Notes: generated by a model not told the origin, from the sequence alone. Shown: positions 1-7,585, counted from the stretch's first letter. The stretch is DNA of 64,000 nt from Fimbriimonas ginsengisoli Gsoil 348 (GCA_945881865.1 CAMCVK010000005.1:1-64000); one strand, 5' to 3'. Numbers and translations are program-made.

Positions 1-7
1 CGGAGTA

Positions 8-54
8 CCAAGAAAGGCGATCTGGGGTGATTTTCCCTAGATCGCCTTTCTTGG
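8..54. repeat. Perfect hairpin between repeat copies
   Basis: A 16-bp perfect inverted repeat (8-23 with 39-54; arm CCAAGAAAGGCGATCT) closes a 15-nt loop. The outer CCA belongs to the end of a repeat copy whose start lies outside the window (positions 1-10 read CGGAGTACCA). The A-rich and T-rich flanks of a GC core resemble a bidirectional intrinsic terminator, but no gene is seen ending here. A degraded version of the same hairpin follows another repeat copy at 7419-7465. Confidence 0.8.
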
Positions 55-79
55 CATAGCGATGGGGTGAGAACTCGCT

Positions 80-136
80 GGGTTCGTTAGCGAAGCGCCG
101 CAAGTGAAACGAAGCGGTATACCGTCCGGAGTACCA
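80..136 (+). repeat. Dispersed intergenic repeat, copy 1
   Basis: About 57 bp starting GGGTTCGTTAGCGAAGCG and ending CCGTCCGGAGTACCA. The same sequence recurs, with substitutions or deletions, at 203-259, 4388-4423, 4974-5011, 5447-5503, 7365-7421, 9393-9449 and 17800-17856, always on the plus strand and between genes. Internally it holds a short TTCG/CGAA hairpin and two direct copies of CGAAGCG. It is preceded by a conserved spacer (52-79) that also precedes the next copy. Function unknown. Confidence 0.85.
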
Positions 137-177
137 AAATAAAAGAGGCACCCATCAGGGTGTCTCTTTTATTTTGG
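134..177. repeat. Second hairpin between repeat copies
   Basis: A 20-bp inverted repeat (134-153 with 158-177, one G-T wobble) around an ATCA loop; core AAAAGAGGCACCC. It has the form of a bidirectional rho-independent terminator. It occupies exactly the same place between two repeat units as the hairpin at 8-54, yet shares no sequence with it apart from the closing CCA/TGG. Confidence 0.8.
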
Positions 178-202
178 CATAGTGGCTGGGTGAGAACTCG
201 CC

Positions 203-259
203 GGGTTCGTTAGCGAAGCGCCACGAGTGAAACGAAGCGGTATACCGTCCGGAGTACCA
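203..259 (+). repeat. Dispersed intergenic repeat, copy 2
   Basis: A near-identical copy of the repeat at 80-136, offset by 123 bp, so the two form a tandem pair separated by an exchanged hairpin. It is followed by CACCTCTTTTC, which also follows the copy at 5447-5503. Confidence 0.85.
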
Positions 260-287
260 CCTCTTTTCAGGATTCTGCTTGCCCTGG

Positions 288-584
288 TCAGTCGGTCAAG
301 GTAACCTCACCACACGTCATCGTTCTGATCGTCAACCTGAACCGGTAGTTCTCGACGAACCTGAACGTTTCAGGCCGAACTTCTCGGAGGCTGACCGCAA
401 TCGTAGTGACGTCGGCCTTCTGAGCCCCCGACCATAAGCTCATCACGTCCACCCCGTGACCGGCCTCAATAAGGCGCTTGAAGGTCTGACAGGCCTCCTG
501 GGTTGCCTCCAAGTCGTCCTCGTCTTCCTCTTCCCAATCCTCACGCACGCCAAAGAGGGGAGATCGCAGTTCAATTCGAGACAA
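288..584 (-). CDS. Small acidic protein of unknown function
   Basis: I do not recognise this 98-residue protein. Its N-terminal third is strongly acidic (WEEEDEDDLE around residues 17-26), followed by an amphipathic region and a beta-rich C-terminus. There is no signal peptide or membrane segment. It is the first gene left of the three-gene operon at 776-3601 and on the same strand, but a 190-bp gap with a hairpin (674-708) separates them, so it is probably transcribed separately. Composition is protein-like rather than that of a chance frame. Confidence 0.55.
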   Translation of the reverse strand: MSRIELRSPLFGVREDWEEEDEDDLEATQEACQTFKRLIEAGHGVDVMSLWSGAQKADVTTIAVSLREVRPETFRFVENYRFRLTIRTMTCGEVTLTD

Positions 585-673
585 AGCTAGCGTGGAAGGG
601 CATACCTTTCGTGAAAGTTTAGACGAATTGGCGTTCTGTGCCCAGTGGTGATATGATCATTCACTGGTCCATG

Positions 674-708
674 GCTTAACGAGCTCGCAAGCTCATGACT
701 CGTTAGGC
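674..708. other. Intergenic hairpin in the 585-775 gap
   Basis: GCTTAACGAG (674-683) pairs with CTCGTTAGGC (699-708) with one mismatch, and an inner GAGCT-CGCA-AGCTC hairpin overlaps the stem. The ends fit the degenerate integron attC cores RYYYAAC and GTTRRRY. At 35 bp it is shorter than known attC sites and no integron integrase is present. It may simply be a structured 3' end of the operon above it. Confidence 0.4.
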
Positions 709-775
709 TTGGTTGGAAGGAGAATTTTTGCGGCTGAAGCTGATAACCAATGCCAACCCGCACAAAGGCTCGACA

Positions 776-1423
776 TCATCCCAAGTCACTCCAAGCCGCC
801 ACTGAGGCTCCAAGCATGACCTCGAAAAACTGTAGGTAGGGAGGGAAAACCAGATCCGAGCAAACAGCCATCTCAGTATAGAACTTCGTCCAGATCAGGA
901 GCGTCAGATCTACCTCCGACATTGAGTACCTGTAATTACTAGCAGACCTGGAGCTTTTTAGCGACCACACGAAGCTTTCATTTGCACAGCTCGACATATC
1001 GATCATCAAAGACCGATCCGTAGGGATCGCGCGCGCAAAGTCTTCGGGACCAAGCATATCTCTACCTATCTGAACACGACCCTTCGCAAAGTGGGTAAGA
1101 ACTACCGCAACATCAATCCCACCAAACCTAGCACACAAATCGCGTCCTTCGCGGACAGATGAAGCGAACATTCCTCTGTTCAACCACTCCTGCATACAGA
1201 GCTCCAGTGGTCGCTGAGCCCCGATGGTGTACTCTTCGTATCCGCTGAACTTTGCCTCAAACGAATCTGGAGATGAGGCTTTGCTTTCGCCAAACGCACG
1301 CTCATCGGTGGCCAGACCGACTAGCAACGCAACGCGATTTCGCTCCGTGATTGAGATTGCTGGTGAAGCCAAGTCTTTTCTCACTGCGCATCCAACCGCT
1401 GGGGAATGAGAATGTAGCGACAT
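776..1423 (-). CDS. Unknown protein with possible caspase/CHAT-like His/Cys dyad
   Basis: 215 residues, cytoplasmic by appearance. The middle reads VVLTHFAKG (His111), then an IP segment and LMIDMSSCANE (Cys146). The order hydrophobic strand-His-small loop-hydrophobic strand-Cys is what clan CD peptidases of the CHAT/caspase type show, but the HG and DSC signatures are not canonical, so this is a hypothesis. It is the third gene of a minus-strand operon. Its start overlaps the end of the preceding gene by 43 bp in another frame, suggesting translational coupling. No other ATG is available before residue 77. Confidence 0.55.
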   Translation of the reverse strand: MSLHSHSPAVGCAVRKDLASPAISITERNRVALLVGLATDERAFGESKASSPDSFEAKFSGYEEYTIGAQRPLELCMQEWLNRGMFASSVREGRDLCARFGGIDVAVVLTHFAKGRVQIGRDMLGPEDFARAIPTDRSLMIDMSSCANESFVWSLKSSRSASNYRYSMSEVDLTLLIWTKFYTEMAVCSDLVFPPYLQFFEVMLGASVAAWSDLG

Positions 1424-2820
1424 CCCATGAGCTCAAGCCTCACTTCCTGGGGAGCGATGCCGTGCTGCTTGTGTAGCACCCTAAACGTTCTGGACAAGCG
1501 TTCAGCTATGTTTTTGTACTTGACACGACCTTCTGCCTTGAAGGCTTCTATGAACGCGTCTAGGCTGCCCCTTGAAGTCATCTCAGCGATCAACGTCGTC
1601 TCTTGCCGACCAATAGCGATCGTGCACTCTGACCTCCAGCGTTCGCCAACCGGCTGAGCATTCGGGAACATGCGTCGGGTATAAGCGCCATGCTCCATCG
1701 CAAAGTCAACGCCAGATACATTGGATGCCTTCGGGATGATGCCGATCTGGACAGGCCGGGGAGAGGGCCCTAGCCGAGCAACTCGGAGCGAAGCCTCAAG
1801 GGCCTCGACATCGGAAGGGGTCATGTTCCAAGGAATCAACTGGACACTTTGAATGCCAGGCGGCACGAAATCAATCAGCGGCCGACTCAGATTTCCAGCT
1901 TTCGAATTTTCGAGATCCACAATTCTCTGCACGCACGCAATGGGGACTCCGAACGAGTCGAAAACTCGGTAGTAGTTGTTCTCCAGGGTAATTAGCCAAG
2001 CAACATAGGAGTCCGAACCCTTCGCCCCTAATCGCCGGGCCTCGCCGCCATATCGAACCGCCGATTTCACCAGCGGCGCAAGATTCTCTAGGGGCGTAAC
2101 ACTTTTTGATTCAATTGCTTCGCCGTGCCAGTATTTATCAAAGATTGCTTGCCTTGTTGCTACACGTGCCCTTGCCGGGTGCCAACTCGGAAGATTATCG
2201 AACAGCCGCGATAAGTCTTCATAAGAGCTCTTGAAGACTTCAGATCTTAAAGCCCATAGTTTGGATTGAGGATTACTTGAGGCGACAACAGCATCCCAAG
2301 TCTTCTGGGAAAGGATAGACCCACCAGGAGCGCTCGCAAGCAACCCTTGGTTTTCCAGCACAAGAAGACCTTCCGGCGCATCACCAATCTCTGCAGTTTG
2401 GATTTGGTCCGTTAGAGCAATTGACACCTCTGCCGATCTTCTCGCACCGAAGTATGACCCGGAAACCTGAAGCAACTTGCCACTAACGGCGTCCGAAAGG
2501 TTGCGTGCTGGAGCCACGGTCCCATCCTTCAAGGTCACCTTGACGGACACGCTTTGAACCATATAAACGGCTTCGAACCCTTGCCCTTTCGGTCCCGCCG
2601 CATTCTCATCGTAACACAGGGCAGGCAGGCTCTTTTGAGGCCCGCCAGGCCCTCCGGCACTGGAGAGAGTGAAGCCCTTGAACGGAAGGACGGCAAGGCG
2701 TTGCACCGTTAGGCGTTGCCCCTGAGCGCTGACTGCGGCAAGTAGCAGAAGAGTTGACAGCAGGAAGGCAACTATCGATTTGGTATACAGGCTAGAGGAA
2801 AATATCTGGTTTCTGTTCAT
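1381..2820 (-). CDS. Secreted protein of unknown function, operon middle gene
   Basis: 479 residues when started at the ATG at 2820. The frame is open further upstream to 2931, but this ATG gives a classical signal peptide (hydrophobic core VAFLLSTLLLLAAVSA, cleavage near AQGQ) and limits overlap with the preceding gene to 29 bp. The mature part begins with beta-rich sequence carrying a GGPGGP turn, then mixed alpha/beta regions. I recognise no catalytic motif. It lies between the unknown gene at 2792-3601 and the possible CHAT-like gene at 776-1423, overlapping both. An exported protein flanked by two cytosolic partners is unusual. Confidence 0.65.
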   Translation of the reverse strand: MNRNQIFSSSLYTKSIVAFLLSTLLLLAAVSAQGQRLTVQRLAVLPFKGFTLSSAGGPGGPQKSLPALCYDENAAGPKGQGFEAVYMVQSVSVKVTLKDGTVAPARNLSDAVSGKLLQVSGSYFGARRSAEVSIALTDQIQTAEIGDAPEGLLVLENQGLLASAPGGSILSQKTWDAVVASSNPQSKLWALRSEVFKSSYEDLSRLFDNLPSWHPARARVATRQAIFDKYWHGEAIESKSVTPLENLAPLVKSAVRYGGEARRLGAKGSDSYVAWLITLENNYYRVFDSFGVPIACVQRIVDLENSKAGNLSRPLIDFVPPGIQSVQLIPWNMTPSDVEALEASLRVARLGPSPRPVQIGIIPKASNVSGVDFAMEHGAYTRRMFPNAQPVGERWRSECTIAIGRQETTLIAEMTSRGSLDAFIEAFKAEGRVKYKNIAERLSRTFRVLHKQHGIAPQEVRLELMGCRYILIPQRLDAQ

Positions 2821-3601
2821 AGGTTTCTCCGTAGTAGTCGGTAGGCAAAAATTTGTCGTCAGGAGCCTGAACTGCTCCGCCCGGTCCGTCGCCGAGTTGA
2901 TGAAGGTCAGTTTTGCCGTACCAGTTAGCAAAAAGCTGGAACCCTGAAAAGAGGGGCGTGCAGGGCTGCTTATCTATTGAGGCGTATCCGATATCGTGCT
3001 GGGAAACGATCGATCCCTCCACCGACAAGCCCTCCAAATTCGGGCCAAGCGTTTGAAACGAGGCTCCTAAGTCAATGCTTACGCAGCCTTTTTCCCCGGC
3101 GGAAACGACCAGGGTCGCAGCGTTAGCGCACACAACCTGAGTCACTAGAACCGATCCAAGCGGAAACCTGGACTCATGTGGCATCTTCCCTCGATCCTCA
3201 TTAGCGAACTTCAGCATCAGCGCCAATGACGAGGCTGAGCCACCCTTGATCTCTAAAAACTGACCGGAGTCGTAATGGAGAAAGACGGCATCGTTCCGTT
3301 GAAGCTCAAGAAAAACTCCCGCATGCGCCTCAACCAACTCGCAGTAGCTGAAGGGGGCCTCTCCCGCCGCCTTAAATCGAGCGCTTACGCCCTTCTCTGA
3401 AGAAAACCGCCTCGATCCGGGCGAGCTGTTGGCTTGGACCTGCAGCTCAGAGCCGTAGTTTCGGATGTTCCCGAGCCTATGGATCCTCCCTTCGCTCATC
3501 GACAGGATGTCACCGACCTCCACTCGCATCTCCGGAGGCCACGTAAGTGACAGCCCGAGACCCTCACGGAACTCCTTGGCAACAGTCATGGGTATGTTCA
3601 A
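2792..3601 (-). CDS. Unknown protein, first gene of the 776-3601 operon
   Basis: 269 residues without signal peptide or membrane segment. The N-terminal part has VEVGDILSMSEGRIHRLGNI (about residues 27-46), a pattern seen in some uncharacterised proteins of bacterial conflict systems; the rest is beta-rich with several Cys residues. I can assign no function. The gene starts the operon: its 3' end overlaps the next gene by 29 bp. An alternative start is Met5. Upstream to 3670 I see no clear promoter. Confidence 0.6.
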   Translation of the reverse strand: MNIPMTVAKEFREGLGLSLTWPPEMRVEVGDILSMSEGRIHRLGNIRNYGSELQVQANSSPGSRRFSSEKGVSARFKAAGEAPFSYCELVEAHAGVFLELQRNDAVFLHYDSGQFLEIKGGSASSLALMLKFANEDRGKMPHESRFPLGSVLVTQVVCANAATLVVSAGEKGCVSIDLGASFQTLGPNLEGLSVEGSIVSQHDIGYASIDKQPCTPLFSGFQLFANWYGKTDLHQLGDGPGGAVQAPDDKFLPTDYYGETYEQKPDIFL

Positions 3602-4313
3602 TGGGACCTCACTGCTAGATCGTCCGGCATAGGACTACTATATCCTCGGGTCCACGGTAGTTGCTATAGGCATGGGCCCTAAACGGAGAAAAATTTGGAA
3701 ACGGGTGTATGATGACACGAGCGGCCAGCCGGGGTCAGGTGATTCGCCTGGGTCGAGGGCAATAGCCATCGGACCCAGAACTTGCATCAACGAGGTTCGA
3801 GGGTTGACTGAGAACCAAGTTAAGTGGACAGGATTAATCGCGCTCAGCGCTCACCCCTCCTGTCGCACAGTTGCGTCAGGAGTTAGGTGACGAAGCCCAC
3901 TCGGCTGCCCGGACAAGAGGAGGCTCTATGAGGTCGAAGAGGCGACCTCGTTCGCAGTGGAGTGCGAGAAGCCAGAGTCACGGGAATAACTCGCTGGTTC
4001 AGGGCGGCCCCTCCCTTGGCTTCAGCGTCGAGTCCTAACTGAGGTCTGCGAGGTACATGAGCCCTCGAAACCAGAGCGATTGTCAAAGTGATCAGCCTCA
4101 CCTTTGATCTATACAAGCTCGAGGTTATGGCGGAGTTCTTGCGATATCGGGCCGAACCTTCCACCGGTGCAGTCGCCCTTGCTGTGTCCGGGTCGCCAGC
4201 GGCAGAGACGGCCCCCGGAGACTCCTTATAAACAATCACACTGGTTTCATTTGCCTCTCACTCCTGGCAACGCCTAGTCACGCGATTGTGGCTTTCAACA
4301 CCTTTGGCTCGCC
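3602..4313. other. Long gene-poor stretch
   Basis: About 700 bp with no convincing gene. Open frames here (for instance 3883-4239 minus and 3672-3890 plus) are rich in Arg/Ala/Pro/Ser and have no recognisable domain, so I consider them chance. The only clear structure is a hairpin at 3857-3882: CTCCTG-T-CGCA closes on TGCG-T-CAGGAG with a single T-T mismatch and a CAGT loop. It has no T-run and is not an obvious terminator. The region may be decayed DNA. Confidence 0.5.
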
Positions 4314-4314
4314 C

Positions 4315-4386
4315 AGAGCATCTTCCCCATCGAACACGAGTGCTGCATGGGCGCGCCCCACCCGAACCAGCCTCTCTTTTGTGTTA
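4315..4386 (-). pseudogene. Duplicated fragment of the GNAT gene at 8563-9138
   Basis: About 70 bp nearly identical to 8915-8986, inside the GNAT acetyltransferase gene (shared CTTCCCCATCGAACACGAGT; five to eight differences by my count). The match stops at 4386, exactly where the dispersed repeat (4388-4423) begins, so a gene piece has been welded to a repeat. It is far too short to code for anything. Confidence 0.8.
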
Positions 4387-4387
4387 C

Positions 4388-4423
4388 AAGTGAAACGAAG
4401 CCGTATCCCTTCCGGAGTACCAC
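4388..4423 (+). repeat. Dispersed repeat, truncated copy
   Basis: Only the 3' half of the repeat is present: AAGTGAAACGAAGCCGTATC through TTCCGGAGTACCA. Its left edge is the junction with the GNAT fragment at 4315-4386. Confidence 0.8.
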
Positions 4424-4533
4424 CATCTCCGGCTCACAATCGGGCTCGGGCCAGAATGATTTCAAACTACTTCAACTTGAATTGAATAGACCGACCCTTG
4501 CCGGCGGCCTGAACGCAGCAGTATCCTTTCGAC

Positions 4534-4875
4534 ATGAGCATCGCCGTCCCCAATTTGCCCTCGTCTGACTTGTTCGTCGCCAAACAATTCTACGTGGAGA
4601 CCCTCGGGTTCCAGGTTCTTTTCGAGTCCTCGGAAGATGGCCATTCCGGACTCATGGGACTGGAGCGGGAAGGGATGAGGGTCAACGTTGACTCGCCGAT
4701 GGACGGCCACGGCCGAAAGGCCTGTGTAAGTCTTGAAGAGGACGATATCGACTCACTCTCTCGTGAGTGGTCCGCTAAAATTGAGGGGCTGGAACCGCCG
4801 GTAGAACAGCCGTGGGGCGCACGCACGTTCGGATTCCAAGATCCTGACGAAAACACTGTTTTCGTGCTCGGGTGA
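4534..4875 (+). CDS. VOC (glyoxalase/bleomycin-resistance-like) protein
   Basis: 113 residues forming a single vicinal-oxygen-chelate module. It starts with the family pattern LPSSDLFVAKQFYVETLGF (residues 8-26) and ends with the usual GARTFGFQDPDENTVFVLG arrangement, including the acidic residue near the C-terminus. Such proteins bind a metal or small hydrophobic ligand as dimers; substrate cannot be told from sequence. It is a single gene between repeat copies (4388-4423 upstream, 4928-5011 downstream). Length is normal for the family. Confidence 0.85.
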   Translation: MSIAVPNLPSSDLFVAKQFYVETLGFQVLFESSEDGHSGLMGLEREGMRVNVDSPMDGHGRKACVSLEEDDIDSLSREWSAKIEGLEPPVEQPWGARTFGFQDPDENTVFVLG

Positions 4876-4927
4876 CCACCTAGCCAACTCGGACATCTCG
4901 AGGTGGGAAGCTGTCTTCCACGCAGAG

Positions 4928-5011
4928 CCGAAACCCCGCCACAGGGAAACGTACGGGGTGAGTCGGGGCCGCCGGGTTCGTTAGCGGAGCGGTATCCTTC
5001 CCTCAGAACCA
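4928..5011 (+). repeat. Dispersed repeat, long form with internal deletion
   Basis: Starts with the GCCGAAACCCCGCCACAGGG module also found at 7312-7358 and 9298-9310, followed by the core repeat from 4974, which lacks about 19 bp (GAAGCGCCGCGAGTGAAAC is missing). It ends 20 bp before the nucleotidyltransferase start codon, so it may form part of that gene's promoter or leader region. Confidence 0.75.
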
Positions 5012-5030
5012 CTTTTCACCGAGGTGCCAC

Positions 5031-5408
5031 ATGAAGGCCACGCAGATATTAGAGGACAGGCGCACCGAAATCGAGTCGCTCTGCAAGCACTACGGAGTCA
5101 CACGGTTGCGCCTCTTTGGCAGTTCCGTGGGAGACCACTGGAATCCCGAATCAAGCGATTTTGACTTCCTCGCCGAGTTTGGCGAGCCACCCGTCGGCAT
5201 CAATCGCTTCCACCAGTTCTTTGGGCTACAGGTTGCCCTCGAAAATCTTCTCGGGCGCAAAGTCGACTTGGTCGACTGGAAGGTTGCTACGAAGCCCCAC
5301 TTTCGGGAGCAAGCTGAGTCCAGCGCGGTGACGTGGTTCACAGCTGCGACGCGATCGACCAGAATCGAATCCAAGACGCGGTCCGTGAGTACCTACCCCA
5401 ACTCCTAA
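5031..5408 (+). CDS. MntA-type minimal nucleotidyltransferase antitoxin, C-terminus altered by deletion
   Basis: 125 residues. The nucleotidyltransferase signature is intact: LFGSS (Gly30-Ser31) and SSDFDF (Asp43, Asp45), as in MNT proteins that AMPylate or otherwise neutralise a partner HEPN RNase. A Shine-Dalgarno-like GAGGTG lies before the ATG. From about residue 95 the frame runs into sequence that encodes, in another frame, the end of a HEPN protein (5321-5437), so the last 25-30 residues are probably not native. The toxin that should follow is missing. It may be an inactive relic or a solitary nucleotidyltransferase. Confidence 0.8.
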   Translation: MKATQILEDRRTEIESLCKHYGVTRLRLFGSSVGDHWNPESSDFDFLAEFGEPPVGINRFHQFFGLQVALENLLGRKVDLVDWKVATKPHFREQAESSAVTWFTAATRSTRIESKTRSVSTYPNS

Positions 5409-5437
5409 ACTGCGGTCGCGTTTTACTTGGCGAGTAG
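5321..5437 (+). pseudogene. Remnant of a HEPN (DUF86-type) toxin gene
   Basis: In the frame ending at the TAG 5435-5437 the translation is QRGDVVHSCDAID followed by a helix ending VREYLPQLL. That matches the end of DUF86-type HEPN toxins: the RNxxxH RNase motif (here R-GDVV-H), then YDxID, then the terminal LPxL helix. Everything upstream of the Arg is missing and is replaced by the antitoxin gene. A single deletion joining the 3' end of mntA to the 3' end of hepT explains the arrangement. Confidence 0.7.
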
Positions 5438-5446
5438 CGCCCCGCC

Positions 5447-5503
5447 GGGTTCGTTAGCGAAGCGCCGCGAGTGAAACGAAGCGGTAGCCCGTCCGGAGTG
5501 CCA
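5447..5503 (+). repeat. Dispersed repeat copy
   Basis: A full-length copy (GGGTTCGTTAGCGAAGCG to GTCCGGAGTGCCA) directly after the HEPN remnant. It is followed by CACCTCTTTTC, as is the copy at 203-259. Confidence 0.85.
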
Positions 5504-5547
5504 CCTCTTTTCGATCCTGTCTTAACCCGGCAGACCGAACGGTTCTG

Positions 5548-5632
5548 ACGTAGCCTTCCGCTTCCTGGGTGAGGAAGGTCTCTTGAGGGCCACTGGTTGC
5601 CCCGCGAACAGCGGAAGGCGTTAGTTAGTGGC
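5548..5632. other. Nested inverted repeats downstream of the esterase gene
   Basis: Three inverted repeats overlap: GCCTTCCGCT with AGCGGAAGGC, GGCCACT with AGTGGCC, and a local TTCCT-GGGTG-AGGAA hairpin. The region ends 3 bp from the stop codon of the minus-strand esterase gene, so it would be its 3' untranslated region. It could be a complex terminator or a small structured RNA; there is no T-run. Confidence 0.4.
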
Positions 5633-5634
5633 CG

Positions 5635-6936
5635 CTACTTCCGTCTTGCTCTCAGCTTGATGAGAACCTCGGCGAAAGCCTGTCCGATAGGCGCGATGAT
5701 CTTGGCGGCACCAAGGTAGTGGTAACCCCCGTTTGACACTCCCTGCTGCAGGCGTTTCCATTCCTCGGGGGTGAAGTTCTCGGCCATGAGCTTCATCTTG
5801 TTCTCCCAGGAATCTGCGTTGGGCTTATTCTGTTTCTTCGCTTCCTCGACCTTCGCGTCGACCTTCGGCCAAGAGGCGTTCATCCGCTCGTGGAGCTTCT
5901 CAAGGTCGTCGTCCCAGAAGGGAGCCGTTTCCACCGCAGCGACGTTCCCCTTGAACTCGTTCAGGGTCGCCACCTTCCGCTGGGCTTTCCGGAAGTGCAT
6001 CATGGGGGCATTGGTGTTCCCCCGCATGCCGTCGATGCCCATGACGCCCACTACGAACGGCATCTTCGGGGCGGACAGGTCTTTGCGGACGTCGCGGATG
6101 AAGTGGCCGAGCAGATTGGCGTAAGGGTCATAACCTCCGGGCTGGTTCTGTTGGGGGTACACCCCGCTATCAACATAGTCGTTGAACCCCTGGAACCATA
6201 CAAAGCCGGCAAGCTCGTAGCCCTGTTTGGTCTGGTAGTCGGGCACCACGCGCTTGATGTCCCTGAGGACCTTTCGGACGTGCGCGATCATTTCGCGGTA
6301 GTACACGCCGGTGGCAGCGGCCTTCTCGGAAAAGTACTTGGGCCGATCCTCAGTCTTGGGAATGCCGTGAGCACCCTGCGGATGTTGGTCCCAGAGTTCC
6401 TGGGTTTCTTTTGCGAGGACGTAAGGTCCGGCACTGGGTGGACGGAAGTCGGTGTGCAGGCTTCGGCCGCCCCACGAGGTCTTGATGATGAGCACCGGCT
6501 CATTCAGATGCTTTTCCATTGTCAAGCCGAAGGTGAACTCCGGACCAATCTTGTTTTCCGGTGCCCCGAAACCGGCGGTGAGCTTGCCCTTCGCCTCCGT
6601 CAGGTCAGAATAGGCGTCGCCGAGGCAACCAATTGAGGAGATCCAGACCTTCTCGGACACCTTGGGCTTCCCGTCTGGGGTCCGCATCTCCTTAAGCAAC
6701 AGGGCCGTCTTCGGGTCGCCGGCCATCGAATCGAATGTCGTGACACTCGCGTGCCCCTGCATGTTGGACTGGCCCGCCAGGATGAAAACCTTGAGAGGCT
6801 TTGCCGTGGCCCCCGGTCTCTTCGCCATCTGGGGAGCGACATTCCCCGTGCGAGCCACCTTCGCCTGAAGCGTCGATGGAAGGTACACAGCCATCAGGCT
6901 AACAAGTAGAAGCACCCGCGACAATGTGTTCCTCAT
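5635..6936 (-). CDS. Secreted SGNH/sialate O-acetylesterase-like carbohydrate esterase
   Basis: 433 residues from the ATG at 6936, chosen because it has a GAGG ribosome site and gives a signal peptide (VLLLVSLMAVYLPSTLQA); the frame is open to 6999. The mature protein opens with FILAGQSNMQGH, block I of the SASA/CE6-type SGNH fold with the catalytic Ser at about residue 57. It continues with a WFQGFND block and ends with GGYHYLGAAK carrying the probable catalytic His. Family members remove acetyl groups from sugars such as sialic acid or xylan. It is a single gene; the exported location suggests polysaccharide scavenging. The substrate is not predictable. Confidence 0.85.
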   Translation of the reverse strand: MRNTLSRVLLLVSLMAVYLPSTLQAKVARTGNVAPQMAKRPGATAKPLKVFILAGQSNMQGHASVTTFDSMAGDPKTALLLKEMRTPDGKPKVSEKVWISSIGCLGDAYSDLTEAKGKLTAGFGAPENKIGPEFTFGLTMEKHLNEPVLIIKTSWGGRSLHTDFRPPSAGPYVLAKETQELWDQHPQGAHGIPKTEDRPKYFSEKAAATGVYYREMIAHVRKVLRDIKRVVPDYQTKQGYELAGFVWFQGFNDYVDSGVYPQQNQPGGYDPYANLLGHFIRDVRKDLSAPKMPFVVGVMGIDGMRGNTNAPMMHFRKAQRKVATLNEFKGNVAAVETAPFWDDDLEKLHERMNASWPKVDAKVEEAKKQNKPNADSWENKMKLMAENFTPEEWKRLQQGVSNGGYHYLGAAKIIAPIGQAFAEVLIKLRARRK

Positions 6937-7219
6937 TTGATCCTCAGCCCAGCACCAGCTCGCTTGCGGCTGATTCGTCGGCTCGCTATCAATGGTCACG
7001 GCCTCCCGTGACCACTTTCAAGTATGCACCAAATGAAAGAGCACCCGGCTGACACCAGAAACTGAGCCGTCGTGGCAATCTTACCTACGGTTCCGCGTGT
7101 CCCTAGCCTCTAAGACTGCACTGCTTCCTGACCGAAACGAGCTAATCTCGCGAGCACGGAGACCCGATCCCGCGCTGAAAGATCTGCCTCGGATCAAGCA
7201 GTTACGTTTTCCAGAGTTT

Positions 7220-7465
7220 GCAAATCGTCTGGGATGGAGACCGACCAATTCCTGATTCAGAATCGCTGGGCAAGATTTAGCCATGTTGGGCCTGGTGAGA
7301 ATCTTGAGGCCGAAGGCCGAAACCCCGCCGCAGGGAAATGAGCCGAAGGCGAATCGGGGCCGCTGGGTTCGGTAGCGAAGCGCCGCGAGTGAAACGAAGC
7401 GGTATCCCGTCCGGGGTGCCAAGAAAGGCGATCCCGGGTGATTTTCATCGCGTCGCCTTTTAAGG
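7220..7465 (+). repeat. Long form of the dispersed repeat with hairpin
   Basis: Composite element: a 111-bp module (7220-7330) that recurs at 9200-9310 with one difference; a GCCGAAACCCCGCC module; the core repeat (7365-7421); and a degraded CCAAGAAAGGCGATC hairpin (7419-7465) like that at 8-54. The element fills most of the 6937-7585 gap. Minus-strand open frames across it (7081-7422, 7257-7448) are repeat-derived artefacts. Confidence 0.85.
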
Positions 7466-7585
7466 CCTAGCGACTGGACCCTAAAAGCTAGGCAAATTCT
7501 TCAATCCCCGGGCCGGAGGAGACTCTTTCACCTAACCCACCATCAGCCGTAGACGGTAACGATCCGCTTCCAACTTCTGCGGGGT

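Noticed and set aside
674-708. Integron attC-like site
   Set aside because: Core consensus fits at both ends, but 35 bp is too short, the spacing of inner boxes is wrong and no integron integrase or second site was found.
3672-4239. Two open frames in the 3602-4313 gap
   Set aside because: Composition typical of chance frames in GC-rich DNA, no ribosome site, no recognisable domain.
7081-7448. Minus-strand open frames encoding Arg/Pro-rich proteins
   Set aside because: They lie within the long dispersed repeat; similar frames appear wherever the repeat occurs, so they are repeat artefacts rather than genes.
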